Position numbers and translations under genes: made by a program
In this document: piece after piece, positions 1 through 10,847 of the stretch
Position numbering within the stretch: position 1 is the stretch's first letter
How the letters are laid out: every line of letters begins with the position of its first letter
NCBI GenBank assembly: GCA_037157565.1
Contig: JAZHRO010000014.1
Location: 100,905,501-100,969,500 of the forward strand
Origin: Thalassia testudinum
Lineage: Eukaryota; Streptophyta; Magnoliopsida; Alismatales; Hydrocharitaceae
Direction of reading: 5' to 3'
DNA length: 64,000 nucleotides
Notes under the pieces: model-generated
Seen by the model: the letters and a program-made list of their open reading frames with translations, nothing else
Database searches by the model: none
Told to the model about the DNA's origin: nothing

Positions 1-1077
1 AAGTGTCCCCCACATTCCCCCCACTAGTTCATTTCGCCACACTCATAACCAAGACCTAATCTACTTAGGTGTTTGCATCAACCCTAGGATAGAATTGTGT
101 GCCTTGTTTGCCACCTTCATCCACCTCACCCCCGCAATTAAAAAAGAAAAAAGAGATACTTTATGTGGGACGAATCAATATACACACTCTATACACCCAC
201 ATTTAAGGCACATAATTGGACTTGATTTTCATCTACCCAACCGGGCTTCCGACCTATGGACCTGGTACACGAATTCAACACATAAAAGAATAGAAATCAT
301 ATTAGGTTAACCACCTTTTGTGTACCCTAATCAGTGGTGCAGCTGAGCCAATTGATTGAATTGTTTGAGTTACACCACCTAATCTTAAAAAGGTTCATTT
401 TGTTGCTGCCCCATAGGATTCAATAACTAGGTCAAGCCAGGCACTCCATATTTTTCTTGATTTCTAAAGGACAATATTTGAACACATGCTTTCAAAAACA
501 AACTTCGTTTACCTCACAAAACTTGGTTGAAAACACCTAATATTTGAATCCTAAAAGCTATTAAGCAAGATTCGAACCCTAAAATTCACCTCGTCATTAA
601 TAATCTTGCTTGAAAACCTCTTGGTTGTGCACATTCACACGTTCTCAAATAAATCATTAAGGGCACAACCCTTTAAGAGCCATCACATTCCATAGCACCA
701 ATTTCCCAAACATAACTAAAATCAATTAGACATTGGCCCTAAGGATTCATTCGCTCGTCAGGATCCAGATTGAGGTTATTCACAATTAACCTACTTATAC
801 TAGTCAATCTGATGTCTAGCTAGGGGAGCAGCGTAAAACGACCGCGGCTGGGGGGTACACTAAGAATCGGAGGCGCAAGCCAAAGGAAGAACCTTCTCCC
901 CAGTCCCTCCTTCTAACTAGTTGGATTGCCTGGACATAAGTAGAGTAAGTCATCCATAATCTTAGGATGGATTCTGAGAGTCAGTAGACCTTAGGCTACC
1001 CCATCTAAGGATAGGCTTGTATTTTTTGTGCTACAGGGTCCCTTCTCTTCCCCGTCCTTCCGACTTCCTTCCAGTGT
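1..1077 (+). other. B1 untranslated leader
   Basis: Non-coding stretch between the primer site (outside the window) and gag. It matches the B2 leader on the opposite strand (7849-8926) almost from end to end, which makes 1-1943 and 6977-8926 inverted copies. Base 1 corresponds to a point about 14 bases downstream of the donor-like site of the exon-like block in B2. At 1021-1036 a T-rich run ends in GTGCTACAG, a good splice-acceptor match 41 bases before the gag ATG. No ORF here is credible. Confidence 0.7.
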
Positions 1078-2622
1078 ATGCTTGGAAGGAGATCATTGAA
1101 CCCTAGATTGGAAGGACCGTTAGACCATTCCCAGAGGTGGAGGTTGAGCTTTAGCCAAGTAGATCCCATGGCTGATCAACAACCACCTCCCCCGCTCCCA
1201 AACCAGCAAGAGCTGATTCAGAAGCAGTTGGAAGAATTGTAGCAGATGCAGCAATGGTTCCAACGAATGAATGGTCAGGGTGCTCGACCCTTGAAGGATT
1301 TTTATGATCCTTCAAATTATGAGGATTGTCTCAGTGTTGTAATTCCTGCCGAAGATGTTGAGATCAAGCCCCAAGTTTTAGGTCTAATTAAACACTTTCA
1401 CAAGCTTGGCTCAAAGGACTCATTCCAACATTTAGAAGACCTAATCACTCTGGTTCAGACCACCAAATCGTAGAATGTGGATGAAGAACAGATGCTCATG
1501 AGGCCTTTCCCCATTCACACAGGAATAAGGCCTCACATTGGTATCGTACCATTGGAAGACCGATTTCTACCTAGACAGCTTTGAAATTGGCCTTCCTGAA
1601 AAAGTTCTTCCCAATTGGGCCAACCAATGCATTGCGACAGGCAATTACCACTTTTGCCCAGTGGTAGGGGGAACCATGAGGCATGGGAAAGATTCCAGGA
1701 TCTGTTGTGGAAGTGTCCACACCACTAGGTGTCTAAGTGGCAACTTGTGCAGATTTTTTAATCACGGTTTAATGATCAACTCCATAATCATGTGGATACT
1801 TTTTGCGGAGGCAATTTCCTCAACAAGGAGGCAGATAGTGCATATGATTTGTTTGAGGGAATGAGCAAAAATTCTTTAAACCACACCTCCATGGAAACCT
1901 TCAACCGATCCCAACAAATTAGATCAAATGCCAATGAGGTCCAAGATTCTCATACATCTGATATGGAATTGATATACAAAAGATTAGATAAGATGGATCT
2001 GGTTACTAAACGAATGGAAGAGTGGATATCCGGAAACTGTAACTTTTTTAGATCCACTCAATCCCAGGGATCAGGATTCCATTCTTCGCAAGCTATTACG
2101 GGACGAGAGTTTGTGAACCAACTGGAGCTGGCTCGACCTTCGAGCCAACTCTTCTCGGAACCTTATGGGTTCCAAACTGGGGCCTTGGATTCCAGTCTTT
2201 CTGATCCTTCTTCATCCTCATCTTATGAGGATGCTCATGCTGTGCAAGAGAATGTTAGGTCCAACCCTTATTCGAATTCCTACAATTCTAGTTGGAAAAA
2301 TCATCCTAACTTCTCTTGGAATGATCAGGGGCAGCAGACCCAATATCGACCCAACAAATATGTACCACAAAAACCAATGGGTCAGGGTCATGTATATACT
2401 CAGTTGCCCCTAAATCAGGTTAATCAGCCTATGTGGAATGCTCAACAACCTGTAGAGCAGGCTAACTTGAACCTAAAACTGGTAGAAATGCAAGGGTCAA
2501 TGCTCCAGCTCATGCAACAGATGAAAACTTCTCTAGACACCTTGCAATCTGGACTTAGTACAAACAACTGTCAGCCCAGATCTCTACCATCACAATCTGT
2601 ACCAAACCCAAGGAATGTTTAG
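1078..2622 (+). pseudogene. gag: Broken gag of B1
   Basis: Gag forms the capsid-like shell in the cytoplasm. I chose the ATG at 1078 because the first residues (MLGRRSLNPRLEGPL) match B2 and resemble [15 protein letters not shown] at the A1 start. A Retrotrans_gag domain is visible in pieces, including QVLGLIKHFHKLGSKDSFQ and FLKKFFPIG. The frame is cut by a TAG near 1231, a stop near 1471 and frameshifts between about 1500 and 1790. It then reads openly from 1792 to 2622 through a Gln/Asn/Pro-rich C-terminal part. No CCHC zinc knuckle is visible, as in A1. It cannot make a full Gag. Confidence 0.85.
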
Positions 2623-2830
2623 AATTGAGGTGCTGGGCCTCAAGGGTTTGATAATGATGGGGAGTTGCATGCTTAAGCTCATGCTATCTATCAGGCTACC
2701 CCAGCCCCTCCCGGAGCGAACCAAGTTCCTACCATAATCAACCGAGAGACTCTTGTTTTGCCCAACCCTCCCTAAGGCACTAACCAACAGCATTTTGCCA
2801 CGACAAACACCATCACCTTGAGGAGCGGTA

Positions 2831-4023
2831 GTGGACACAAGGGACCTACCCACCTATGCCATAGGTTTACTAAATGCATATAAAGAAAGGCATAGAGTGA
2901 AATCTAAAATCAATAGGAGAGTAGTTTTGTCCGATAACACAAGCACATTGATCCTAAACAGGCTTCCTCCTAAGAAGCAAAACCCAGGAGCCCCGTTGAC
3001 TTCCTTCACAATAGGAAGCATTGCTTCTATCTGGGTCCTCCTCGACTTGGGTGCTTCCATTAATGTGATCCCCACCTCACTGCACATGGAATTGGGTCTA
3101 GGCTACCTAAAATACACTGACATAACCTTGTAGTTAGCCGATAGATCCATTACAAAACCAAGTGGTATTTTAGAGGATGTTTAGTCAAGGTTAATGATTT
3201 GCATTACCTTGCTGATTTCATGGTCTTGGACATGGAAACCCCAAAATAGCTCAACCACACCCCGATTATTTTGGGAAGACCTTTCCTAGCTACTACCAAG
3301 GTGAGGATTGATTGTGAATAATGAAATATAGAAATGGCCTCAGGGGATAAGATAAATTGATTCAATATTTTTGAGGTCTCAAAGAAGAACAAAATTAAGT
3401 GTGGTTCGATAGAGGAGCTTGGTAGAATAAAGGAAGTAATGGCCATACATACCTTAGACAACCTTTTAATGGCCAACTCAACCCAAACTTGGGAAGAAGA
3501 TCACACAGTTGCGGAAATAACTGAGGACAAAACAAAAATGTGACCAATTGTAGCAACGCAGGATGAGGAAGATATACATGAAATCAAAAATTTGTTGGAT
3601 GATTCACATGATCAAGATAAAACCCAACAACATCCTTATCCTGAATGCTTAGAGTTTAAGGTCCAACTTGTGGGTGGGAATTCTGAGGATCAGGATGGTT
3701 GGTTTAAGAACCTAGAGTGTGAGGATGAAATTGAACATTGGAGAAGAACTCTTCAAACATTAGGTATTCTAGAGTACCCACAAATCCCCAGCACATCACA
3801 AAACCCTCATCATCCTTTTTCACCCAACCATTGCACAAATTTTATACCCAACCACACTTCCTCTATAATAAATGAACAAAACTCCTATTGGAGACCATTT
3901 GGGCTCTCCCTGCACCACCAGCTTGCCACTTTCATTGTTCATCTCTTTGGCAAGCCCATTTTCACTCTCTGGGACCTATACCTGGGGGCCTGGAAATTGT
4001 GTTGTTGTGGCCTCAATGTTTAG
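2831..4023 (+). pseudogene. Broken protease region of B1 with unrecognised C-terminal tail
   Basis: The aspartic protease core is clear: [14 protein letters not shown] near 3040-3080, preceded by ILNRLPPKKQNPGAP, which parallels [15 protein letters not shown] in A1. Stops occur near 3133 and 3181 and again before 3592. From 3592 to 4023 a 143-codon open stretch continues with VQLVGGNSEDQDGWF and DEIEHWRRTLQTLG, which I do not recognise. In A1 this position holds the linker to reverse transcriptase. Here no RT, RNase H or integrase motif follows. The tail may be specific to a gag-protease-only family, or scar sequence left by a deletion. Confidence 0.7.
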
Positions 4024-4160
4024 TTATTTTTATTAAGGACCTCGCCTAGTTGTAGGCACTAAACTTAGCACATGTAAAGACTGTTCCAAGCTGACCAGAG
4101 TCTCATGGAAGCCAGGTTCTATTCTTCCACTTCTACTCTCCTGCATGCTTTCATTTTTCA

Positions 4161-4198
4161 CAATGAGGACATTGCAATTTCTAAGCATGGGGGGGGTG
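4161..4198 (+). other. Polypurine-like tract 1 of B1
   Basis: CAATGAGGACATTGCAA followed by CTAAGCATGGGGGGGG. The same block (GAGGACATTGCAA then TTAGGCATGGGGGGG) sits at 36269-36304 in A1 and on the minus strand at 57490-57524 in C. It lies about 1.26 kb before the tract that borders the LTR. Confidence 0.6.
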
Positions 4199-4625
4199 GA
4201 CATATTTTATAACCTTTTTGTCAGTTGTAACAGTAATTTCCTATTATTTGATTCTTATAAAAAAAATTTTGAAAATTTGAAAAAGATAAAAAAAAGAAAG
4301 AAATTAGGAAAAGAGAACTTAGGCATTTGGAAGTTATTAACTTTAGGAAATGATACGAGAGGACCTAAACACTTAGACTCTTCAAGTCTTCGAGCTTAAC
4401 TAGCCTGGGTGTCCACTCGAATGTGGACTTAGTCTCGAGTCCTCGTCATTTCAAATTCATTTTTAATTTGGCTAATAAATTGGGATGATAAGTATGTGAC
4501 TTATCAATCCGCCCTTTGATTTGGGGGTACTTTAAGCTTAAGGATCTACACTTTTTTTTTTTTGCACTGACTCACATTTTAGCGATTTCTTCGAAAATTG
4601 GGTAGCTAATGAACTATCTAGGGTC

Positions 4626-4889
4626 GTATGGCTGGCAAGTTCTCGGTGGTAACAGCTCATCGGCTGGTTGTCCAAAGCCCAATCACAAGATCATTTTCAT
4701 TGTACTGCCTTTAGGTAAATCTTAGATCAGGAAAGCAACCTACTTAAAAAAAAATAGAGAGAAAAAGAAAAGAAAATAGAGAAAAAATATTGAAAAAGGA
4801 GAAAATAGAAAAACAATAAAACCACACTTCACCGCACGAGTATGCCTGGCAAGTTGTCGATGGTAACAGCTCATCGACCGGTTGTCCAG
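4626..4889 (+). repeat. Two-copy direct repeat between the polypurine tracts of B1
   Basis: Copies at 4626-4678 and 4840-4889 share GGTAACAGCTCATCG and GGTTGTCCA with scattered differences. Their role is unknown. Confidence 0.6.
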
Positions 4890-5430
4890 AACCTAGCTAA
4901 CAAAAAAAATGCACAATAATTCCCAAAACACTTAGGGAAGAAGTAAGGGAGTAGAATAAACTGGGGAGAAATACACTGGGTTTGCCCTTGTGTTGACCCC
5001 ATTTATAAAAGTAGGGAGAAAGCTACCATTCAGAAAGATAAACCTCTAGGCAAGGTCACCTAGGGTCGCAGAAACCTGAAGTCCATTTTAACAGCCGCTT
5101 AGTGAGTCTTTCACTATTTTCACAAGATGCTTAGCATTTAGAGTCCTTTTCAAGTCTTGGGTGGGTCGGGTAGCCATAAAAAGTTATCTCGAAACTCTCA
5201 AACTCCAAAAGTACAAAAAAATTAGAAAAGAAAAAGAAAATGTATCTTCCCTTTTCAAATAAGGCGAGGACTTGGGCAGTCTGCACTCTGGCAGGCACCC
5301 GAATACTATTGAGTTTTCGTTATTTAGGACATTAGTTGAAATTTTCTATTGTTAATAAATGACTTAGGCCTAAATGATTTAATCCTAATTTTGACTTTAT
5401 ACTTAGCATGTAGGTTAATTTTGCTAGGGA

Positions 5431-5455
5431 CTAGCAAAAGATAGGCATGGGGGTG
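5431..5455 (+). other. Polypurine tract bordering the B1 3' LTR
   Basis: CTAGCAAAAGATAGGCATGG followed by GGGTG, directly before the LTR start TGATGCAGAC. It matches CTAGCAAAAGCTAGGCATGG before the A1 3' LTR. This is the expected primer site for plus-strand DNA synthesis. Confidence 0.8.
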
Positions 5456-6976
5456 TGATGCAGACACATCTACTTAGGTTAAAATGCCAATTCATGCATG
5501 TTCCTAGGCTTAGATTTGAATTTCATGTTATAAATATTGCATACCATGCATCATTCTACATTTAGAGTAGTTGTATATAATTTAGGTTCATTGCAACCTT
5601 TTTGTGGTCAGGAGAGAAGGATATTTATTTTGGAGCCTCGAATTGATGATCCGATCGTATAGATCTGATCAAGACGACGATCAAAGTCCAACTCCTACAA
5701 AATCGCCTCGATCGGGGTCCCGTAGCATCATATGCAGTCTGAGGAAGATCAACGACCAAGGGACTAGGTGACATAATTTAGAGCTTCAAATGACATATTC
5801 AACCACGCGGATGGATTCGAGTCGACGATCGCAGCCTAACAGCATGCAAATCGACTTAATCCGACCTCTGTAGCAGCCCCTACAATGAAAAGAAGATGGA
5901 TGGCCCAGATTGTGCCACGTGGCACAGCCTAGGCCTCCCAGCGCATGCAGGTGCCTTCGCACACGCGCAGCAGCGTGGGTATGCGTGCGCACATGCAGGC
6001 GCGCAAGCAAGCGTGCGTGCAGCCGCGCATGCGCACAGCATAGTGCTAGCGCGTGACCATGCGCGCGCCCGTGGCAAAGAGAGGACAGTGCACGCCAGCG
6101 ACGCATGAGCTGAACCTATAGCGACGCTTACAACCGTCGGTAATTCTTCGCATGCCAGCAAAGCCAGCTATGGGCGTGAGCGGGCATGAGTTGTCTACAG
6201 CGACGCTTCCAGTAATGGCCTGGATGTCACTAATGGTCCCATACCTATTTTTTCCTCTTCTCCACTATAAAAGGACCTACACCCCCTCCCTTCCAAGCCA
6301 TCTCTACCTACTCTACTCCCACCTACTACCAAGCTCTAGCAAGCCTACCAACGCTCCATTAGAGCTTGTTCTCAAGCTCCCAAGGTGCCTATTAGTATAG
6401 CAAACCTCTGCCCCACCAAATACTCCTCCAACTTCCCATCCCCATTCATAGGTTGCCTTGGAGCCGTCCTCTCACCTCCATTCCGGTAGTAGATCATCTC
6501 CATCTTCTCACCTCCATTCCGAAGCCACGCTAAAGCTTTCCTCAACTCGACGTCCTCTTGAATCTCGCCTTCGTCGTCCCACTCCTCACCTCCTTCATTC
6601 GAGCTTTTGCCAGGTGCTATCGTCTCGCCGAACAGCCCATTTGGGAGATTTCCACTCACTCCCCTCTCTTTTTATGCTTTCATAGTAGATTGTAATAGAC
6701 ATTGAAGTGATATCTATACCATTTTCGTTCCATCTCTATCTTGTGATTCGTTTGCTTGTTTTCTTCTTTCAAAAATACAAAAAAATAACAAAACCCTAGA
6801 ATACCAAAAGGAAACAAAACGAAGCACAATTTTCAATTAAAGTAAACGTCACCTCCCTATGTTCGACCTAGGACTCCCTTGGAGTTGTTGTATAAATTTT
6901 ATCTGATCGACATGTTTTGCAACTACGATGATGGGTTACATGTAACCCTAATTTCTAACATGCGAAACACATGCGA
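5456..6976 (+). repeat. B1 3' LTR
   Basis: Starts TGATGCAGAC right after the polypurine tract. The right edge is approximate, set by alignment with the LTR ends of B2 and B4 (all share a CGAAAACAC-like end). A TATA box (TATAAAAG) lies at 6266-6273. The stretch 5930-6100 is unusually rich in GCGC and GCATGC. It is homologous to the LTRs at 9097-10847, 18474-19859 and 41764-43371. Confidence 0.85.
6266..6273 (+). promoter_or_regulatory. TATA box of the B1 LTR
   Basis: TATAAAAG preceded by a pyrimidine run. The same context CCACTATAAAAGGACC recurs in the B4 LTR at 42719-42726, so it is probably the family's RNA polymerase II promoter. Confidence 0.65.
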
Positions 6977-7848
6977 CCAGGACCTCATTGGCATTTGATC
7001 TAGTTTTTTGGGATCGGTTGAAGGTTTCCATGGAGGCATGGTTTAAATAGTTTTTGCTGATTTCTTCAAACAAATCATACGCACTATCTGCATCTTTGTT
7101 GAGTAAATTGCCTCAGCAAGAAGCATCCACATGATTACGGAGTTGATCATTCAACCCATGATAAAAAATCTACACATGTTGCCATTTAGGCACCTTATGG
7201 TGTGGATACTTCCACAGTAGATCCTAGAATCTCTCCTAGGCCCCATGAAATGGTCCCCCTGCCGCTGGGCAAAAGTGGTAATTGCCCATCGCAATGCATT
7301 GGTTCGCCCAATTGGGAAGAATTTCTTCAAGAAGGTCAATTTCAAAGCTGTCCAGGTAGCAATCAGTCTTCCAATCGTATGATACCAATGTGCAGCCTTA
7401 TCCCTAATTGAATAGGGAAAAAGCCTCATGAGCATCTGTTCTTCATCCACATTCCACAATTTGGTGGTCTGAACCAGAGTGATCAGGTCCTCCAAATGTT
7501 GGAATGGGTCCTCTGAGCCAAGCCCATGAAAGTGTTTAATTAGACTCAAAACCTAGGGCTTGATCTCAACGTCACCGGCAGGGATCACAATGCCAGGATG
7601 ATCCTCATAATTTGAAGGATCATAAAAATCCTTCATGGGCCGAGCGCCCTGACCATTTATTTGTTAGAACCATTGCTGCATCTGCTGCAATTCTTCCAAC
7701 ACCTCTGAATCAGCTTCTGCTGGTTCGGGGGCGGGAGAGGTGGTTGTTGATTAGCCATGGGATCTGCTTGGCTATAGCTCAACCTCCGCCTTTGGGAATG
7801 TTCTAAAGGTCCTTCCAATCTAGGGTTCAATGACCTCCTTCCAAGCAT
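6977..7848 (-). pseudogene. gag: Truncated gag of B2
   Basis: The ATG at 7848 opens MLGRRSLNPRLEGPLEHSQ, matching B1. The best-preserved part is 7151-7549, with LIKHFHGLGSEDPFQHLEDL, DKAAHWYHTIGRL and FLKKFFPIGRTNALR, all typical of the Athila-type Retrotrans_gag domain. At least one stop and several frameshifts break it, and the 3' part is missing where B1 abuts. It is better preserved than B1 in the capsid core, so it is a separate insertion and not a local inverted duplication. Confidence 0.85.
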
Positions 7849-9074
7849 ACATTGGAAGGAAGTCAGAAGGATGGGGAAGAGAAGGAGCTCTACAGCATAA
7901 AAATACAAGCCTGTCCTAGGTTGGGTAGCCTAAAGGTCTACAGACTCTCAGAATTCATCCTAAGAATATGGACGATTTACTCTACTTATATCCAGGCAAT
8001 CCAACTAGTTAGAAGGAGGGACTAAAGAAAAGGTTCTTCCTTTGGCTTGCACCTCTAGTTCCTAGTATACCCCCAACTGCGGTCGTTTGATGCTACTCCT
8101 CTAGCTAGACATCCGATTGACTAGTATAAGTAGGTTAATCATGAAAAATCTCAATCTGGATCCCAACGGGCGAACCAGTCCTTAGGGCCAACATCTAATC
8201 AATTTTAGTTAGGCTTGGGATATTGGTGCTTCGGGAATGTGATGGGCCCTTAATGGGTTGTTCCCTTAATGATTGTTTGAGAATGTGTGTATGTGCACAA
8301 CCAAGAAGTTTTCAAGCAAGATTATTAAGAATGAAGTAAGTTCTAAGATTCAGATCTTGCTTAGTAGCTTTTAGGATTCAAATGTTAGGTGTATTCAACC
8401 AAGTTTTCAAGAGGCAAACCAAACTTGAAATCATGAGTTCAAGTGTTTTTCCTTTATAAGTCAAGAACAAATATGGAGTGCCTGGCTTAACTTAAATATT
8501 GAATCCTATGGGGTAGCTACAAAATGAATCAGTTTTAAATTAGGTGGTGCGGTCCAAACAATTCAATCAAGTGACCTAGAGGCACCACCAATTAGGCAAG
8601 CAGAGATGATTGACCTAGACTGATTTCTACTCCTTTATGTGTTGATTTGTGTGTACCAGTTCCACAGGTCAGAATCCCTGTTGAATAGATACAAATCAAG
8701 TTAGGTTATGTGCCAGAAATGTGGATGTATGTAGTGTGTATGTTGATTTGTCCCACAAGAAGTATCCTTTTGTTTTTTTTTATATATGCGAAGGCGAGAT
8801 GAGTGGAGGTGACAAACAAGACAAACAATTTCTATCCTAGGGTTTATGAAAAAGCCTAAGTAGATTGGGTCTTGGTTTTGAATGTGGCGAAATGAAACTA
8901 GTGGGGGGAAATGTGGGGGACACTTGCAAATTACTTTACCTGCACTTTACTCCGATCTATCACACTTTGATCTCCATGCTAGTGTACCTACAAGACAATA
9001 GATTAGAGACAAGCGGGGTTAATAATATGTAAATGCAAAGAAGCGCAAAAAATAAGAAAGTAAATTCCATTGCC
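7849..9074 (-). other. B2 untranslated leader
   Basis: Non-coding. It contains the exon-like block at 8940-8987 and, near 7890-7905, an acceptor-like T-rich run ending in TGCTGTAG about 41 bases before the gag ATG. Donor-like and acceptor-like sites would bound an intron of about 1050 nt. Confidence 0.6.
8940..8987 (-). other. Exon-like block in the B2 leader
   Basis: On the minus strand a 48-nt block is preceded by CTTGTAG and followed by GTAAAGTA, so it has the borders of an internal exon. It begins 87 nt downstream of the primer site. The same arrangement occurs at 29509-29554 (A1), 60430-60476 (C, minus) and 43481-43528 (B4, donor lost). Confidence 0.5.
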
Positions 9075-9092
9075 TCTCCGGCAATGGCGCCA
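9075..9092 (-). other. Primer-binding site of B2
   Basis: Reads TGGCGCCATTGCCGGAGA on the minus strand, complementary with a few mismatches to the 3' end of plant tRNA-Asp. The LTR end follows after 4 bases. Confidence 0.8.
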
Positions 9093-9096
9093 AAAT

Positions 9097-10847
9097 TGAT
9101 GAGGCGTGTTTCACGAATTAAAATTAAGGTTTGGAGAACCCATCATCGTAGCTCACAAAATGCATCTATCAAATAAAATTTATAACTGAAACTCCAAGGG
9201 AGTTTTAGGTCGAACACAAGGAGGCGACGTTTACTTTGGTTGAAAATTGCGCCTCATTTTGTTTCTTTTTCTTATTTTGAGGTTTTGTTATTTTTTTTGT
9301 GTTTTTGAAATAAAAAGACAAGCAAGATAAATTCACAAGAGAGATGGAACAAATATGATATATATCACTCCAATGTTAATTACAATTATCTATGAAAGCA
9401 TAAAAGAGATACGGGTGAGAGGAAATCTCCCAAATCGACTATTCGGCTAGATGATGGTGCCTGGTGAAAGCTTGGATGAAGGAGTTGAGATGCAGGATGA
9501 TGGAGGTGAGATGCAGGAGGATGCCAGGTAGAGGAATGCTTCACCGAGGCTCTGGAAAGGAGGTGAGGAGATGGAGGTGATCTTCTACTAGAATGGAGGT
9601 GGGAGGATGGCTCCAAGGCTTCTTATGAAGGTGGTGGGATGAAAGATGAATGTTTGGTGGGGTAAAGGATCATTACACTAATAAGAGGCCTTTGGAGCTT
9701 GAGAGTATGCTCTAATGGAGCTTTGGTAGGCTACTAGAGCTTAAGAGTTGGTGGGAGTAGAGTAGGTAGAGATGAAGAGGAATGGGCGGTGTAGGGGTGT
9801 TTATATAGTGGAGGGAAGAAGAAATTTGTGTAGAGCATTGTAGTGACAGCTGCAAGTGTCACTAAAGACCCCTTGCAGATGTCATTGGAGATCTCACCCC
9901 CACCACTCACGCTCGCAGCTAACCTCGTGCCTACAGGAAATTAGTGACGGCTATAAGTGTCACAAAGGCCCGTCAGGCTGTCGCTGAAGGTTGCGCCGAC
10001 CAAGCACACGTTTGTAGCTAGCTCGCACATCACCACCCCTGGTCACGCGCGTGCGCTCGTACACTAGCACTGCGGTTGGCTGTGCGCACGCCTATGCGCA
10101 TGCATGCTTGCACTGCGCTGCAGCTGGCTATGCATGTGTTGGTGCGTGTGCGTGCTTCCAATTTCTGATTTGGGGGGTTCGTTGGTCTCGAACCTGAACT
10201 CCTTTGCATGCCAAGAGCTTCACAGTTGCACCAAGCCAGCTCTTGTGACGTGTAGATGCCTTATGGGCATGCTGTGGAGAGATCTTCTTAGCCATTGGAT
10301 CTTGATCCAACGGCTGAGAATGGAGATGAGGGGGCGACTTCCAATTGCTGTTGGCTAGTGTTGGGTGGCCCAGATGGCACCACGTGGCGCCATTTGGGTC
10401 GTCCATCTTCTTTCTATTGCAGAGGGTGCCACGGTGCTCGGATCGATTTGATTTCCACACTATCGGAATGAGATCATTGCTCCAGATCCATCTGTACGAT
10501 CGGATTTTTCATCTGAAGCTCGTAAGGATGTCGCATTGCCCTCCTGACCGTTGATCTTCCTTAAACCGCATAAGGTACTATGGGAATCTGATCTAGACGA
10601 TCTCAGAGGTGTTAGACTCCGATCGTCGTTCTAATCAGATCCGTACAGTCAGATCATCCATTAGAGGCCATGAAATAAATCTCCTTCCCTCTTGGCCATA
10701 AAAAGAGCGTAATTAACCTAAAATATACACAACTACTCTAAATGCAAGATGATGCATGCTATACAATATTTATAATATGAAATGCAAATTTAAGCTTAGG
10801 AACATGCATGAATAGGCGTTTTAACCAAATTAAATGTGTCTACATCA
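9097..10847 (-). repeat. B2 5' LTR
   Basis: Minus-strand LTR starting TGATGTAGACAC at 10847 and ending CTCATCA at 9097. A TATA-like TATATAA lies at 9801-9807 (minus). It is longer than the B1 LTR (about 1.75 against 1.52 kb). Confidence 0.8.

Larger units (their letters stand above)
4024..5455 (+). other. B1 non-coding 3' region between coding part and 3' LTR
   Basis: AT-rich, no credible ORF. It starts close to polypurine-like tract 1 (4161-4198) and ends in tract 2 (5431-5455). Between them a motif of about 50 bases occurs twice (4626-4678 and 4840-4889), each copy containing GGTAACAGCTCATCG flanked by GGCAAGTT and GGTTGTCCA. It occupies the same place as the triple repeat of A1 and C, though the sequence differs. 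Confidence 0.65.
1..6976 (+). mobile_element. B1: non-autonomous Ty3/gypsy (Athila-like) retrotransposon, 5' end outside window
   Basis: A plus-strand LTR retrotransposon whose 5' LTR and primer site lie left of the window. In order it holds a leader (1-1077), a broken gag (1078-2622), a protease region with an unrecognised tail (2831-4023), a non-coding 3' region with two polypurine-like tracts, and a 3' LTR (5456-6976). RT, RNase H and integrase are absent: only about 0.7 kb separates the protease end from the first polypurine tract, against about 3.3 kb in A1. Its right end abuts the gag of B2 in opposite orientation, so I infer that B1 inserted into B2. The TSD cannot be checked because the left end is missing. 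Confidence 0.8.
6977..10847 (-). mobile_element. B2: truncated B-type gypsy retrotransposon
   Basis: Minus-strand copy of the B family, read right to left: 5' LTR (10847-9097), primer site, leader and broken gag. It stops abruptly at 6977, in gag sequence equivalent to about base 1943 of B1. The natural explanation is interruption by B1, with the rest of B2 lying left of the window. Its right border (TACATCA, then GGACC) is a clean LTR end inside LTR fragment H. Confidence 0.8.

Noticed and set aside
5786..6161. Ala/Arg/His-rich ORFs in the B1 LTR
   Set aside because: Product of GCGCATGC-like low-complexity sequence, on both strands, not kept in other B LTRs.
1..8926. Large inverted repeat as one palindromic element or MITE-like hairpin
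   Set aside because: The arms are two B copies with different substitutions and independent LTRs, so two insertions explain it better.
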